Shown in pieces: positions 12,219 through 23,731 of a stretch of 64,000 bases of DNA. The DNA is taken from NCBI RefSeq assembly GCF_014633365.1, contig NC_068350.1, positions 8,161,922-8,225,921 on the forward strand. The letters are read 5' to 3'. The position numbers and the translations under genes were made by a program. Every line of letters begins with the position of its first letter. The first letter of the stretch is position 1. Source of the stretch: Diospyros lotus (taxonomy: Eukaryota; Streptophyta; Magnoliopsida; Ericales; Ebenaceae). The notes beneath the pieces were generated by a model that saw nothing but the letters and a program-made list of their open reading frames with translations, did not search any database and was not told the origin of the DNA.

Positions 12219-13497
12219 TCTACCCCTTCTAAAAGCTAGTAGAAGCTATAAGTTATAATTCTACAAATTAAAACAAACAATACATTACCATTTTTTTTAA
12301 GCTAGAAGTTAAAAATTACAGCTTTTAAGCTGCAAAAAAACAAGCCCATTATGGTTTTTAAACCTTTTAGCTTAGCAAAAAATTCTCATAGTTAATAAAT
12401 ATTACAAGCCCGTTATTGTTTACATTTTGTACATAGTTAATAAATATTACAAATAATTAATTATTATACATTTAATTGATATAGTTAGAATTTAGCAATG
12501 TTATGATTTTTAATATTAATATATTTATTTAAATTTTATAAATTAATTTTTTAATATTCATCTCATGGTTAAATGTATATTTAAATATTCATTCCAAATT
12601 TAAATATTTATAAATTAATTAAATAAAACAATTAAAAATTAAAAATTAAAGGTAGCGACAGAATATTGAATCCGTGGCTAAATCAGTGACGGATTTGAAT
12701 AATCCGTTGCTAATTTTAATTTTTTTTTTATTTAAAATTTTATTTTAATTATTTAAACTAATATTAAAATTAATTTTTCTTTTAAAATATTGTGACGGAA
12801 ATTTTTTTCCGTCGCTAAAAATAGCGACAGAAACATATTCCGTCGCTATATAAAAATTTAATTTTTATTTTTTTTATTATTATTAAAATTTAATGACGGA
12901 AAGTTATATCCGTTGCTATTTTTAGCGACGGAAATATCGTTCCGTCGCTAAATTTTAATAATAAAAAATTTAAATTTAAAATTTTATTTTAATTATTTAA
13001 ACTAATATTAAAATTAATTTTTTCTTTTAAAATATTGCGACGAAAATTTTTTTCCGTCGCTAAAAATAGCGACAGAAACATATTCCGTCGCTATATAAAA
13101 ATTTAATTTTTATTTTTTTATTATTATTAAAATTTAACGACGGAAAGTTATATCCGTTGCTATTTTTAGCGACGGAAATATCGTTCCGTTGCTAAATTTT
13201 AATAATAAAAAATTTAAATTTAAAATTTTATTTTAATTATTTAAACTAATATTAAAATTAATTTTTTCTTTTAAAATATTGCGACGAAAACTTTTTTCGT
13301 CGCTAAAAATAACGACAAAAACAAATTTCGTCGCTATATAAAAATTTAATTTTTATTTTTTTATTATTATTAAAATTTAGTGACGGAAAAATATTCCGTC
13401 GCTAAAATCCGTTGCTAATTCTAAAAAAAAAAAAAGAATAGTGACGTAAATGTCCGTCGCTAAAAATCCGTCGCTAAATCCCGTTTTTCTTGTAGTG

Positions 13498-13629
13498 ATA
13501 TATAGAGAGATGTTTAATCTCTTTACATATCACACTTAGCTATATCACAACACTTTAATTTAGCACTACATCTAACACCCAACAAGCAGGCTGTCAACAC
13601 AGCCATATAAAGAAAAGAATATTTTAACA
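13498..13629 (-). repeat. 3' LTR of the Copia element, truncated
   Basis: Matches the 5' LTR (25,191-25,371) from TATATAGAGAG to ATATTTTAACA, but its last 40-odd bases (the TGAGAATCCATTATTC end) are missing. It abuts the CACTA terminus at 13,497 directly. The missing piece was not found on the far side of the CACTA region. Confidence 0.8.
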
Positions 13630-13643
13630 CTCTCCTTCAAGTT
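13630..13643 (-). other. Polypurine tract of the Copia element
   Basis: On the minus strand AACTTGAAGGAGAG lies directly before the TGTTAAAATATTC start of the 3' LTR, as expected for the plus-strand primer. Confidence 0.7.
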
Positions 13644-14322
13644 GGTGCATAGATGTTGTTCACGCCCAACTTGTTCACAAATTTTGAGAATACTCGATTT
13701 GAGACTGCTTTGGTGAGGATATCGACAATTTGTTCGTCTGATTAGATCTTTGGTAACTCTACAAATTTTTCATCTAATTTCTCTTTGATGAAAAATCTAT
13801 CAACTTCCACATGTTTCGTTCAATCGTGATGAATAGGATTATGGGCCATATCACATGCTGATTTATTATCACAATATAATTGAATTGGTTTATTTTTTGA
13901 ACATCCCAAATCCTATAGGAGAAACTTTAGCCATAACCCTTCACAAATTCCAAGTGTCAGTCTTCTAAGTTCAGCTTCTCCACTTGAGCGAGCAACAACA
14001 TTTTGCTTTTTGCTTCTTGCTTCTCCATGTGATAAGATTTCCACCTACGAAGGTAAAATACCTTGAAGTGGATCGTTTATCACCCTTATCTCCAGCCTAG
14101 TCAGCATCAGTGTATACTTTTATGGTTTGCTCCCCTATTTTTTTAGAGAATATAATTCCTTTTTTTAGAGTGGACTTTAGATACCTCAAAATGCTTATGA
14201 TGGCATTCATATGTTGCTCACTAGGATTATGCATAAACTGGATGACAATACTCAATGCATATGCAAGATCAGGTCTAGTATGTGCTAGGTACATCAATCT
14301 ACCAACAAGTCTCTGGTATCTC
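13640..14322 (-). pseudogene. Copia RNase H and RT C-terminus remnant
   Basis: On the minus strand the frame resumes after solo LTR 2 with YQRLVGRLMYLAHTRPDLAY and RYLKSTLKKGI, then VYTDADWAGDKGDKRSTS and SSGEAEL. LYCDNKSACDMAHNPIHHD and DILTKAV follow near the element's end. These are the RT connection and RNase H of Ty1/copia polyproteins. Several stops and at least one frameshift interrupt it, including a TGA where Trp follows HHD in the family. The reading continues in register with the part at 17,071-17,462 once solo LTR 2 and one duplication copy are removed (VDKGRL joins YQRLVGRL). Confidence 0.85.
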
Positions 14323-17065
14323 TGTAATACCCGGGAATGATTTGAGGTTATAAATAATATTTGATGAAGGGTATAAATGGAATTTGCAGAAAAGTGAGAC
14401 TATAGGGTACATTAACGCAGCTTTGGACGACCGAATTAGTTAGAGGGAGTACCCCGGACCCTAGATAGCCAAAGAAAATGGTATAGTATCGACAAGTGAT
14501 TTAAATTATGATTTTTAGTGATGAAAGAAATTATATCGGGAACAATTTTCGGTACAGTTGTCGACCAGGTTGAGAAAACTGAATCGACGTAGTAGACGTC
14601 CAGAAGGTCAACAGAGCGTGTTAAGGACTATTATTTTATATGTAGAACAACCCTTAAGTGATTTCGGGTTGAATTGAATGGATTTAAGGTCAAAACGATC
14701 AATTAGGCCTAAGTGCAATTTTCTAATTTTGCTCGAGGGAGGTTAAAACAGTAATTTTTTGAAAGTTTCAAAGGTGAAATGATAAGTACAGGACTTGAGG
14801 GTCTTAGTGGTATTGTTAGATTGTTCAGGGACTCAACGAAAAGGGTAGAAATGCCATTGAAAGAAATCAAGGGGTCAAAATGCAATTTAGGAAAAATTGG
14901 CAATGTGAACGCGAAGGAGGAAGTCGGTCGCCGCACTGCCACCACACGTGGTCGCCGTTTCCGGCGATGGGAAGGCCGAGGGTGGCTTGGGGAAGGTCGT
15001 ATCCGGCTGTACGAAGCTTGGGAACCAAGCTTTGACCATTGATTGGCCATGAGGTGATCGGAATTTTAGTATAAATAGGGGCTGAAAGTTTTGAGTTTTT
15101 GGCATCAAATAGCTCGCCTTTTGGAGAGAATTGAAGGTAAATGATAGAAGGCTTTTGGTCGCGAGGCATCAAGGATAATTTTGGGAGCATTTTGAGGTAT
15201 TTTCATGTTCGTTTGGTGGCCAAACGAAGCTTGGCCGTGAATGGGAGGCGGACTGCCTAGGGCTGCCTGTAAATTGATTTTTGGAGGGCTTTTCGGTGTT
15301 GTTTCAGCTTGATTTTGGTGCCATTGTGATTGACATTAAGAGGGCTTCAAGGGGGTACCGATTTTGTGGCCATTAAAGCAACCGCTGGCGATCGAATTTT
15401 TGGAGAAGACGGTGACGCGTGCAGCCACGCGCCATCTTCCAACCGCACCCACGCGCCAAGCACGTGAAGGCGCGTGACAAGGGGCTTTTTGGTAATTTAA
15501 CTTCCATAATTTTTATTTAATTATTTTAGGATTTTATGTGTTGAAATATTTTAGAAAATGGTTGAGAAAATAATTATTTTGGAATTACCAAAGTGAAAAA
15601 TGGGAGAAAACAGAGGAAATTAAGAAAAAATTGAGGAAAATGGATTTTAATGCTTCCTTAATTAATTATGGTGTTTAGGAAGTGTTGTGGTTCGAAGTTG
15701 ACTGTAAGTTCAAGTGCTTGTGTTTGGGCACACAAAATGAGGCTTTGAACGAGGATCGAGGCGATCCGAATACGTCGAGGTGAGTGTTCTATCTGAAAAC
15801 TTGGTTTTAAGTTGTGAGTAGTTTACCCTAAAACTTGGTATTTGTGTTACCTAAATGTGTTGTGGATTTCATGCAAAATGGTTTTTGTACATTGAAACGG
15901 TAACCGGTGACGGTTGGTTTATGAGGGAGGTTCGTCTCTAAATGTTTCGAAATTGTGCATTGCATTTTATAAAACTGTTGTTTAGATGATGCATTGAATT
16001 GTGAAATGTGACATTGTCTTGAGTTTTGTGTGTACGTATGGAATGTCAGCCTAGGATGTTGTCTAGATAGTGTAGCCATAATTCTCCAAGGGCATGACAG
16101 AATAATAGGGGTATCTGATGCTGGTGTGCATGTCAGGATAGCTGTCTTGGTTTCCGTGCCAGACCATTTGGTCAGGGAAGTTGCACTAGGATGACTAGAT
16201 GGTCCATACTGTGTTGTTCATATGGGATGTCAGCCTAAGATGTTGTTTGGATAGTGTAGCCGTAATTCTCCAAGGGCGTGACGGAATAATAGGGGTATCT
16301 GATGCTGGTGAGCATGTCAGGATAGCCGTCTTGATTTTCGTGCTAGACCGTTTGGCTAGGGAAGTTGCACTAGGATGACTAGGTGGTCCATGTGAAATTT
16401 TGGAGTTGGAATTGTATGGTGGTTCCTGGATGCTTAAGGTGGGAACACATTCTGGTGAGATGCGTTGGCAACCCCATTTAAACTAGAATCACATCGCGTC
16501 GTCGTGTTGTCAAGTCGGTATGGTGGCATAGCTTTTAGAGAGATTGCTCTTTTCCCGTGGTAAGGTTAAGTGCTGGGGATTCTTACCAGGTGTATTGGTT
16601 TATTTCATGTCTTGCATTCATTCATGAAAAATGTGATTTTGAACTCTCACTTAGATGATTCATCATCTAATTTGGACTATGTCCCTGGAATATTCAAACA
16701 TTCTAGGTGAAGGCAGCGGTGCGAAAGAAAAGGGAATTGCCAAGGAGTGACGATGATTAGTGATAGCTTGTAATATGTCATTTTCAGTAATGTTGTTTAT
16801 TTTGAGGACATCTTGTAAATGCTGGTTTGACTTTATATTATAAATAAAGTGGTTTTGGTTATGACCTATTAAGGTTTCGATCTAGCTTCCGCATTTGTGT
16901 TGGTGAACCTGTCTTAGTTTATTGATGGTTCATAGTTGATATATTGAGAAGGTGTAACGGGATCTTCGGGGAACAGTTTTTGTGATGGGTTTTTATTTGG
17001 AAAAAAAAATTATATCCCCAGAATCTTACGTTACGTAATGCCCTCCCGAGAATTAGGGTGTTACA
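14323..17065 (+). mobile_element. Solo LTR 2, inserted in the Copia reverse transcriptase
   Basis: TGTAATACCCG...GGGTGTTACA, 2,743 bp, with perfect 5-bp duplications ATCTC at 14,318-14,322 and 17,066-17,070. A plus-strand TATAAATAG lies at 15,070-15,078. Near the 3' end are two adjacent hairpins (16,651-16,670 and 16,685-16,706) shared with solo LTRs 3, 4 and 7. A segment of about 184 bp is tandemly duplicated at about 16,035-16,395. Short ORFs inside (for example around 14,710-15,190) overlap on both strands and show no family motif. Confidence 0.9.
16035..16395. repeat. Tandem duplication (period 184 bp) in solo LTR 2
   Basis: The unit beginning ATGTCAGCCTAGGATG at about 16,043 returns at about 16,227, with both copies ending AGTTGCACTAGGATGACTAG. 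Solo LTR 4 has only one copy of the corresponding region (26,527-26,690, reverse), so the duplication is specific to this copy or subgroup. Confidence 0.8.
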
Positions 17066-17070
17066 ATCTC

Positions 17071-18582
17071 CCTTTGTCAACTGGAACTTGATCAGTTTCA
17101 ATACATAATTTCAAGCCTTCTTCAACCGATGTATCAATTGGCTGACATGCTGACATACCAATTTCTTGTAGAAGATTTAATGTATATTTTCTTTGAGATA
17201 AGAAAATGCCGTTACTAGATCGAGACACTTCTATCCCAAGAAAATATTTCAAAGGACTTAGATCCTTTATTTCAAACTCTCTAGACAAGTATTCATATAA
17301 GGCTTTCCTTTCTTCTGAATCATTTCCTGTTACCACCATGTCATCTACATAAACGATGAGTGCAGTAATTTTTCCATGTTGCCTTTTTAAGAACAAAGTA
17401 TATTTGAATTGCTCTGTTGATAGCCAAATGATTTCATTGACTTTGTAAATCGACCAAACCATGACCTCAGAGATTGTTTCAACCCATTTAATGATTTCTT
17501 TAATCTACAGACTTTTTGACTGTATGTCTCTGTTGTCATGCATCCTAGTGGGAGATCCATATAGACTTCTTCCAACAACTCACCGTGTAAAAAGACATTC
17601 TTCACATCAAATTTTTGCAATGGCCAATCCAGGTTTGCAGCTAAGGATGATAAAACACTGACAATATTAATCTTAGCTACAAGAGCAAATGTCTATGTGT
17701 AGTCGATCCTGTAGGTTTGAGTATATCCTTTCGCTATAATTCTTGCTTTGAAGCGCTCGATTGAACCATCTGTTTTATGCTTCACTGTATAAATCCATCG
17801 ACATCCAACTGTTTTCTTTCCTGGTGGAAGATTAACAAGCTCCCAAGTTTGATTTTTTTGAAGAGATTGCATTTCTTCATTCATAACAGCTTTCCATTTG
17901 GAGTCTGCTAGAGCTTCCTGCACACTATTAGGAATAGATATAGTAGATAATTGATTTATAAATGATTGATTTGATTCTGACAAACCCTGGTAAGACACAT
18001 AATGACTCATGGGATATTTGACTTTGCTAGACAACTCAGGTTCATATGTGGGTTTAGGAATACCTCTGGTAAGACGCTGTGGTAATTGTTTCCTAGATGA
18101 CTCAGTCACCTGAGCAGGACTATCTTCAACAGACGATTGGTTTAATATATCATTGGTTTGTGGTATGAAAGATTTATCTTGAGATGAAGTGGTAGCTTCA
18201 ATTCTTGAGTTTTCATCACCATTTGGATCCACACTTAAACCTCTTAAATCCAATGTATCATTTCCTTTCATAGTTTTTGAGCCATCACCACTTAAATCTA
18301 ATTTTAGACCACTTATATCCAAGTTACCCACATCAATTTTTTGAATTTCAGGATTTTCATCTTTCTCATTATACGCTAGAGATTGAAGTTCCTCCATAAT
18401 ATTCTCCCCCTGAATATCAGGCTCAGAGGAAAAATACATTGAATTTTCATGGAAAACAACATCCAGTGTGATAAACATTCGACGACTGGGAGGATGATAG
18501 CACCGATATCCCTTTTGGTGAGTAGCATATCCAACAAAGACACATCACAAAGCTTGAGGAGCCAACTTGTTTCATTGATCTT
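17071..18582 (-). pseudogene. Copia reverse transcriptase remnant
   Basis: The minus strand shows the integrase-RT linker, then the RT domain: KAVMNEEMQSLQKNQTWELV, VGCRWIYTVKHKTDGSIERF and KARIIAKGYTQ; in shifted frames FDVKNVFLHGELLEEVYMD and LKKSLNGLKQSLRSWF; and VYVDDMVVTGND with the YVDD catalytic motif at about 17,330-17,360. EFEIKDLSPLKYFLGIEV follows. Frameshifts and stops near 17,690 and 17,460 break it into three frames. The missing C-terminal end continues at 14,317 beyond solo LTR 2. The catalytic Asp pair is intact, but the protein cannot be made. Confidence 0.9.
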
Positions 18583-19454
18583 TATGAAGATGTACAAATG
18601 CTACACAACCGAAGATATAGGGGGGGTAAGTTGGAAACAATAGGCGAAATAATTGCTTCGAAGAGAGATTGAAGTGGTGTTTGAAATTTGATAGTACTAA
18701 AAAGCACTCGATTGATCAAGTATGCTGCAGAGGAATGAGCTTCTCCCCAATAACATAGTGGCATATGGGCTCCAATCAAAGAAACTCGTACAACCTCCAA
18801 TAAATGTCGATTTTTTCTCTTTGCTACTCCATTTTGCTGGGGTGTTTTGGGGCAAGTAGTTTGGTGAATAATTCCATGTGCTTCCAAGTACTGTTGAAGT
18901 TCAGTACTACGATATTCTCCTCCATTGTCACTTCGCAGTACTTGAATCTGTGTATTGTATTGAGTACGCACCATTTTGTGGAATTTTTGAAAAAACAAAT
19001 TAACCTCACCTTTGGATTTCATCAGGCACAACCAAGTCATCCTAGTACAGTCGTCAATAATAGTCACAAACCAAGTTGCTCCACCCAAAGTAAGAACTTT
19101 GAATGGTCCCCAAACATCAGAATGTATAACCATAAAAGGAATTGGACTTGCATTCAAAAGTAATGGAAATGAAGTTCTATGGCTTTTTGCAAGTTCACAA
19201 ACATCACACTGAAAACGAGAAATATCAGTCTTTGAAAATAACTTAGGAAATAATTTTTTTAGGTAACTGAATGAGGCATGTCCCAAATGATGATGCCATA
19301 ACCAGATGTCTGAGTTCCCTTTGTTTTGGCTAGTGTCCACATTCAGAGCTTGTTGCAACTTTGTTGACGTTGATGGCACCAAGTTCAGATAATACAGTTT
19401 CCCTCTCTTAATACCACAACCAATCGTCTGCCTTGTTTGGATATCCTTAAACAC
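18582..19454 (-). pseudogene. Copia integrase with catalytic Glu changed to Lys
   Basis: The HHCC zinc-binding region is present (WHHHLGHASFSYL with the CDVC pair), followed by the DDE core: HSDVWGPF (first Asp), LRSDNGGEY (second Asp) and TPQQNGVAKRKNRHLLE. In Ty1/copia integrases the last motif reads NGVAERKNR, so the third catalytic residue, Glu, is Lys here (codon AAG at 18,819-18,821). The frame runs on from the GAG-pre-integrase segment (GKLYYLNLV) and loses register after NRVLFSTIKFQTPLQ. The enzyme would be inactive even if translated. Confidence 0.9.
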
Positions 19455-19466
19455 ACAATGATTCGG

Positions 19467-20466
19467 CTAAAAAATTACAATGCAAGATAAGGCTGAGGTT
19501 ATTTGAGAAACAGGTAAAAGATTATAATCTAAAGATGGAACAACTAAAACAAAATCTAATTGTAAAGAATTAGTGAGAGACAGAGAGCCTTCTCCAGTGA
19601 CTGGGGTTGTTGTACCATTGGTAGTAAACACATATTGTTGTGAGGATGGGTTAATGGATGTGATTTGTCTAGAATCAAATGTCATATGATCTGTGGCACC
19701 ATAATCAATTATCCATGTACTATTAGAAACAGATGCAGAAATATTTAAAACCTTACCTCTTTGTTCTATTGCTACTATCAAGGCTGAAGTTTTGTCAATT
19801 ACCCCGGCATCTTCTTTAATTTCAGTGACTGCAGTTGTAGAAGTATTTTTGGAGCTGTTTTTTCTATTCTTATCCCACCAGTTTGGATATCCTACCAACT
19901 CAAAATACTTATTTTTTGTGTGGCCCGTTTTGTTGTAGTAAGTGCATTTAAGGGTAGACTTCTCAATATTATTGTTGTTTTTATTTAAGCTTGACCTATC
20001 TTGTTGGTTGGATCGATTACAAGCCACCATAACAGAAGCCTCAATGCTTTCAATATTACCCTTGAGAGTGGTACGGTGAACATCTTCTCGACGAATCAAA
20101 GCATAACACTTCTCTAGATCTAGAAGTTGTTCCCTGCGTAAAATCTCTCCATAAATTGTTTCAAAAATATTATCTAATCTAGCAAGAAATATATGTACCC
20201 TTTGTCGTTCAATGGAATTTTTGTATGCTGTAATATCATCAGCATCCTTCATGACCACTTTATCACGGTGGTCTAATTCACGAAATTTTTTTGTTAATTC
20301 TCCATAATACACAGAGAGTGTTCTTCCATTTTGCTTAGCAATGAAAGCCCTCTTGTTTAATGAAAAAACTTGCAGTTCATCGCTTCCATCATAGAAAACC
20401 TTTGCCAAGGTATTCCAAATTTCATGGGTAATGGGTAAGCGAAGATAACGCTTCATAATTTCTGGG
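19467..20466 (-). pseudogene. Copia gag C-part and protease, zinc knuckle lost
   Basis: Gag (UBN2-like: IWNTLAKVFYDGSDELQVFS, LEKCYALIRREDVHR) is followed by a degraded CCHC knuckle reading CTYYNKTGHTKNKYFELVGY, where the second and third Cys are both Tyr. The protease core reads WIIDYGATDHMT instead of the family's D-S-G. The right end is the point where solo LTR 3 interrupts gag. A TAG ends the frame at 19,467, just before the integrase region. Both knuckle changes are G-to-A on the coding strand. Confidence 0.85.
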
Positions 20467-20471
20467 GTCAT

Positions 20472-23284
20472 TGTAATACCCCAAGTTTAGATAAGGTTGC
20501 CACGTAATTTCATTGAGTTTAGATCACCGAAAAATTGATTTTATAGTAATTTCAGGTACCAAATCAACTGCAGAGAGTGTCTCGGGGTAGAATTATCTAA
20601 GAAAAATTATATGGTTTTGATGAACGTTTTGAGATAGAATTTATGGTATCGAAAGAAATCTGATCGAGAATAGTTTTCGGTACAGCTAAAATGCAGCTGC
20701 CATTTAGACTAAAAAATTAAATCGTTGTAGAAGGCTCCCGAAAAATTAGCGGAACCCTAGGAGGGCTCTGGTTTTGCGAAACGAGCAACCCTTCGGTGGT
20801 CTCGGGATGAAACGACAACCTGGTGAGGACATTGGGGCAAAATCATCTATATTGAGTAAAATTTAAATTATTAATTATGAATTTTCAGTATTAAAATGCA
20901 AGTTTAATCGGTGTTTGAGGGCATGGTTGCAATAAAAAAATTACCCAAGTAATATTATGATAAAATTGGGATTTAATGTATAATTTCTCTTAATTAAAAG
21001 TGTAATTTTCTTTTTGTTGGTGTATTATATAATAGCTATATAGATATATATACATATGTGTGTGTGCGAGCTCCTGTGAAGCTTCATTTTGCTGCAAGTT
21101 GGATTATTTAATTGCTGGCCAAGGATTTTCTGCAAAATCAACCGAGATTTGCGCAAGAATTGGAGATTAAGCCAGCAAGATTTTAGGAATTAAATGCGCG
21201 GCGTGATATATATATATTAGTGCGCGTGTGTGCCATGCCCTGTAAATCAGCCATCCGTGATTTGCACAAATCAGCCACGCGTCTGCAACTGAAGCTTACC
21301 TCTACAACCTTGGAAGATTTTGCACGCCAAGTTGAGTAATGCCCAAGCTACATTTTGCTATAAATAGGGAGCTTAGAGAAGAGAATGGCAGGGAAATGGG
21401 AGAAGAGAAATGGAAGCATGGGAGAAGCTGGTCGAGAGATGCGAGAGAGAGGGAGTTTGAGTTTGGGAAAAGCTGAGGGAATCAAGGAAGAGGGAGAGAG
21501 AGAGAGAGATGGAAGCAAGGTGGCCGCGACCATGGTTGCCGCTGGTAGCAAGCCGCGGCCAGCAACAGTTGCGCAACGCGAGCAGGGGAGGGCCGAGGCA
21601 GCGAGGGGTGGCTTCCTGATGGTGGCGCGACGGTCAGAGGAGGCTGGGAAGGTTCGAGGGGCTGCCGAAGGTAGCTGGTGCGGCCATGGCAGCCATGGCC
21701 GCGGGTGGTGGCGCTGAACCAGCAACCAGCCGCAGCCAACGGCCGCAACGTGCGGCTGCCAGCAGCAGCGCGGCGGGAGCAGCAATGGCCGGGGAGGCCG
21801 ACGGCGGGCGGTGAGGGTGGCGGTAGGCCGGAAGGCGCGCGGCGGCGGCGGTGGGCAAGCTGGTTCGCATGCGCAGGGCTGAAACAGAGGAGGGAGGAAG
21901 AAAGGAAGAAGAAGAGGAAGAGAAGAAGAAGAAGAAGAAGAAGAAGAAGAAAAAAAGAGAAGAAGAAAAAAGAAAGAAAAGAAGGAAGAAGAAAAGGAAG
22001 TTGCAGGCATGGCAGGGGCAGGAGGAGGAAGAAGATGAAGTGAAGGGAAAAGAAAAAAAGAAAAAAGAAAAAGAAAAGAAAAAGAGGAAAAAAAGAAAGA
22101 AAATGAAGAAAAAATAGGAAAATAATGGTAAAAATCCTAGAAAATCCCGAAAAAGTAGGAAATTATGTTTCGATGATATCTTGGAAATTTTGGTGAGAAA
22201 AACAGACCGGGCACGCGTTTCAAGGATAAAGCACGCATACCGAGAAAATCCGGGATGCTAAGTTAAGGTGAGTAAAATTTCTTAGAAAATTTTAGAAATT
22301 CAAGAATATTATTTTATGAATTATCGTAGTTAAATATTTGAGAAAATATTTTAGAAATATTTAATTTGGATTTATTGAGAAAAAAAATAGGAAGAAATAG
22401 AGAGAAAATTATAGAAAATGCTAGAAATTATGGAAAAATAGATTTTAACGTTTATTTAAATAATTTTGGTGATTAGGATACTTTGAGGCTGAAGTTGAAA
22501 TGACTCGTGCAAATTTTGAGGTTGGCACGTAAATCAAGGCGATGCACGAATTTCGAGGCAGGCGCAGATATCGAGGTAGCTCGATAAGCTTGAGAAGGTA
22601 AGTGGTACTTCCTCGAAAATGTTTTCATTATATTGACATGCCCTGATATGTATCCATCACGTAGACTGCATACATGACTATGAAATGCATAAATACACGT
22701 TGATATCATTGATCACTCGCATTTGAGGTCGTAGGGCATATGAACTGGCACCGCTACTTTGCCAAGGGTGCACTCATACACCTCGGCTTCGAAAGAGGGG
22801 GCCGCTAAAATGGTAGGTAGCATGAGGGGTGCAGTTGACACCTACGAGGTAAGACATTACATACACACATGACATAGTATTATGTACCCTTACTTAGATG
22901 ATTCATCATCTAACTTGGGTTTTGCCCCTGGAATATTCAAACGTTCCAGGTGGAGATTGTAGCAGATTCAAGGATAAATGATGCATGAAACGGCACTTAG
23001 CAGAGTGCATGAAGAATAAAATGTATGTAGTTCATGTATTCTGAATGTTTTGAGAAATGTTGAAGATGTAAGATTTGATTTATGATCAATGTTAAGATAT
23101 CAGGTTTCGATCTTTGCTTCCGCATTTGATGTATATAGTGATTCTCTTACGAGAAAAATGATTGAGAATTTTGGGACGGATTCGAGGTATGATGTGGTTT
23201 AGCTTTAGCATTTAAAAGAAAAAAAAAATTATTATCTCGCAATTGTCCCAATTTATAACGCGTCCGAGAAAACGGGGCATTACA
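20472..23284 (+). mobile_element. Solo LTR 3, inserted in the Copia gag
   Basis: TGTAATACCCCAAG...GGGGCATTACA, 2,813 bp, with perfect duplications GTCAT at 20,467-20,471 and 23,285-23,289. TATAAATAGG lies at 21,359-21,368 (plus). It contains a long purine tract (about 21,890-22,115), twin hairpins (22,894-22,913; 22,927-22,950) and is closely similar to solo LTR 7 throughout (shared TTTAGATAAGG start, CATGACTATGAAATGCATAA region and CACCGCT region). The open frames at 21,350-22,117 come from GC-rich and purine-rich composition. Confidence 0.9.
21890..22115 (+). repeat. Purine tract (GAA/AAG) in solo LTR 3
   Basis: Over 200 bases almost free of pyrimidines on the plus strand, interrupted once around 22,000-22,015. 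A shorter tract sits at the same place in solo LTR 7 (50,756-50,850), downstream of the TATA box. Confidence 0.85.
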
Positions 23285-23289
23285 GTCAT

Positions 23290-23517
23290 GGACATTAATA
23301 GCCATCTCTTAACTTTATGATTTTCTGCACACCACTTCTCATATCCAACATCTGATTCTGCAGGTGGTTTTATCTTACCACGGATATAAGAGAGTTTCTC
23401 TCTCTTGACGATATGGATTTCCATGAGTTGAGACCAAATATCATAATTGGACTCATTAAGGATGATTCCGACATTGAAGAAACCTTCAGTTTGAACAATC
23501 ATGGGACCAGTTTTCAT
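23290..23517 (-). pseudogene. Copia gag N-part
   Basis: From a Met at 23,517 the minus strand reads MKTGPMIVQTEGFFNVGIIL, then NYDIWSQLMEIHI and EKWCAENHKVKRWLLMSMT, the N-terminal gag region of Ty1/copia elements. It joins in register to TPEIMKRYLRLP at 20,466 after removal of solo LTR 3 and one GTCAT copy. Confidence 0.8.
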
Positions 23518-23731
23518 CTCACATAATTCAGAATTTTTTCTAAAAAGTTTTAGATGATTCAATATTTTTTCTGATATTCCACCCCCCCCCCCTTTTTTTT
23601 TTCTTCTATTAAACAATTATAATATAAGAGAATCTAAAACCAAACCTTAAACAGAGGCTAACGCTGTAATTGTAAAATAGAGAGCTGATGGAGTTCATTG
23701 GAAATTACCTGATATTCAAGATCATCATTGG

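Larger units (their letters stand above)
11865..12350. mobile_element. MITE inserted in the CACTA copy
   Basis: The homologous part of the CACTA element at 30.9-34.3 kb lacks this stretch, so it is an insertion. Its ends are roughly inverted (ATGTTTGTTACAGCTT on the left; AAGCTGCAAAAAAACAAGC on the right), and it is rich in paired AAGCTTCTAC/GTAGAAGCT-like words, so it folds on itself. The exact edges and target duplication are not clear. It contains the Cassandra LTR. Confidence 0.5.
10075..13497 (-). mobile_element. Non-autonomous CACTA elements, two merged copies
   Basis: The right end, TTCTTGTAGTG at 13,487-13,497, is a CACTA terminus (CACTACAAGAA in reverse). Next to it is a subterminal region dense in TCCGTCGCTAAA/TTTAGCGACGGA words (12,650-13,490), the usual transposase-binding layout. 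Compared in reverse complement with the element at 30,875-34,290, the segment 11,190-13,497 and the segment 10,075-11,180 both cover overlapping parts of it (for example GTTATCAAGTATAAGATACA at 11,834, and the AACTAATGGTGCGAG region at 10,110). This implies a second, truncated copy to the left with its own subterminal words at 10,795-11,180. No left terminus was found and no transposase is encoded. Confidence 0.65.

Noticed and set aside
14709..15190. Several overlapping frames of 70-113 codons
   Set aside because: They lie inside solo LTR 2 around its TATA box, overlap on both strands and show no family motif.
21348..22117. Long open frames on both strands (up to 220 codons) in solo LTR 3
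   Set aside because: They come from GC-rich simple sequence and a purine tract inside an LTR. Compositions are Ser/Pro/Ala or Lys/Glu runs with no domain, and the same place in solo LTR 7 gives different frames.
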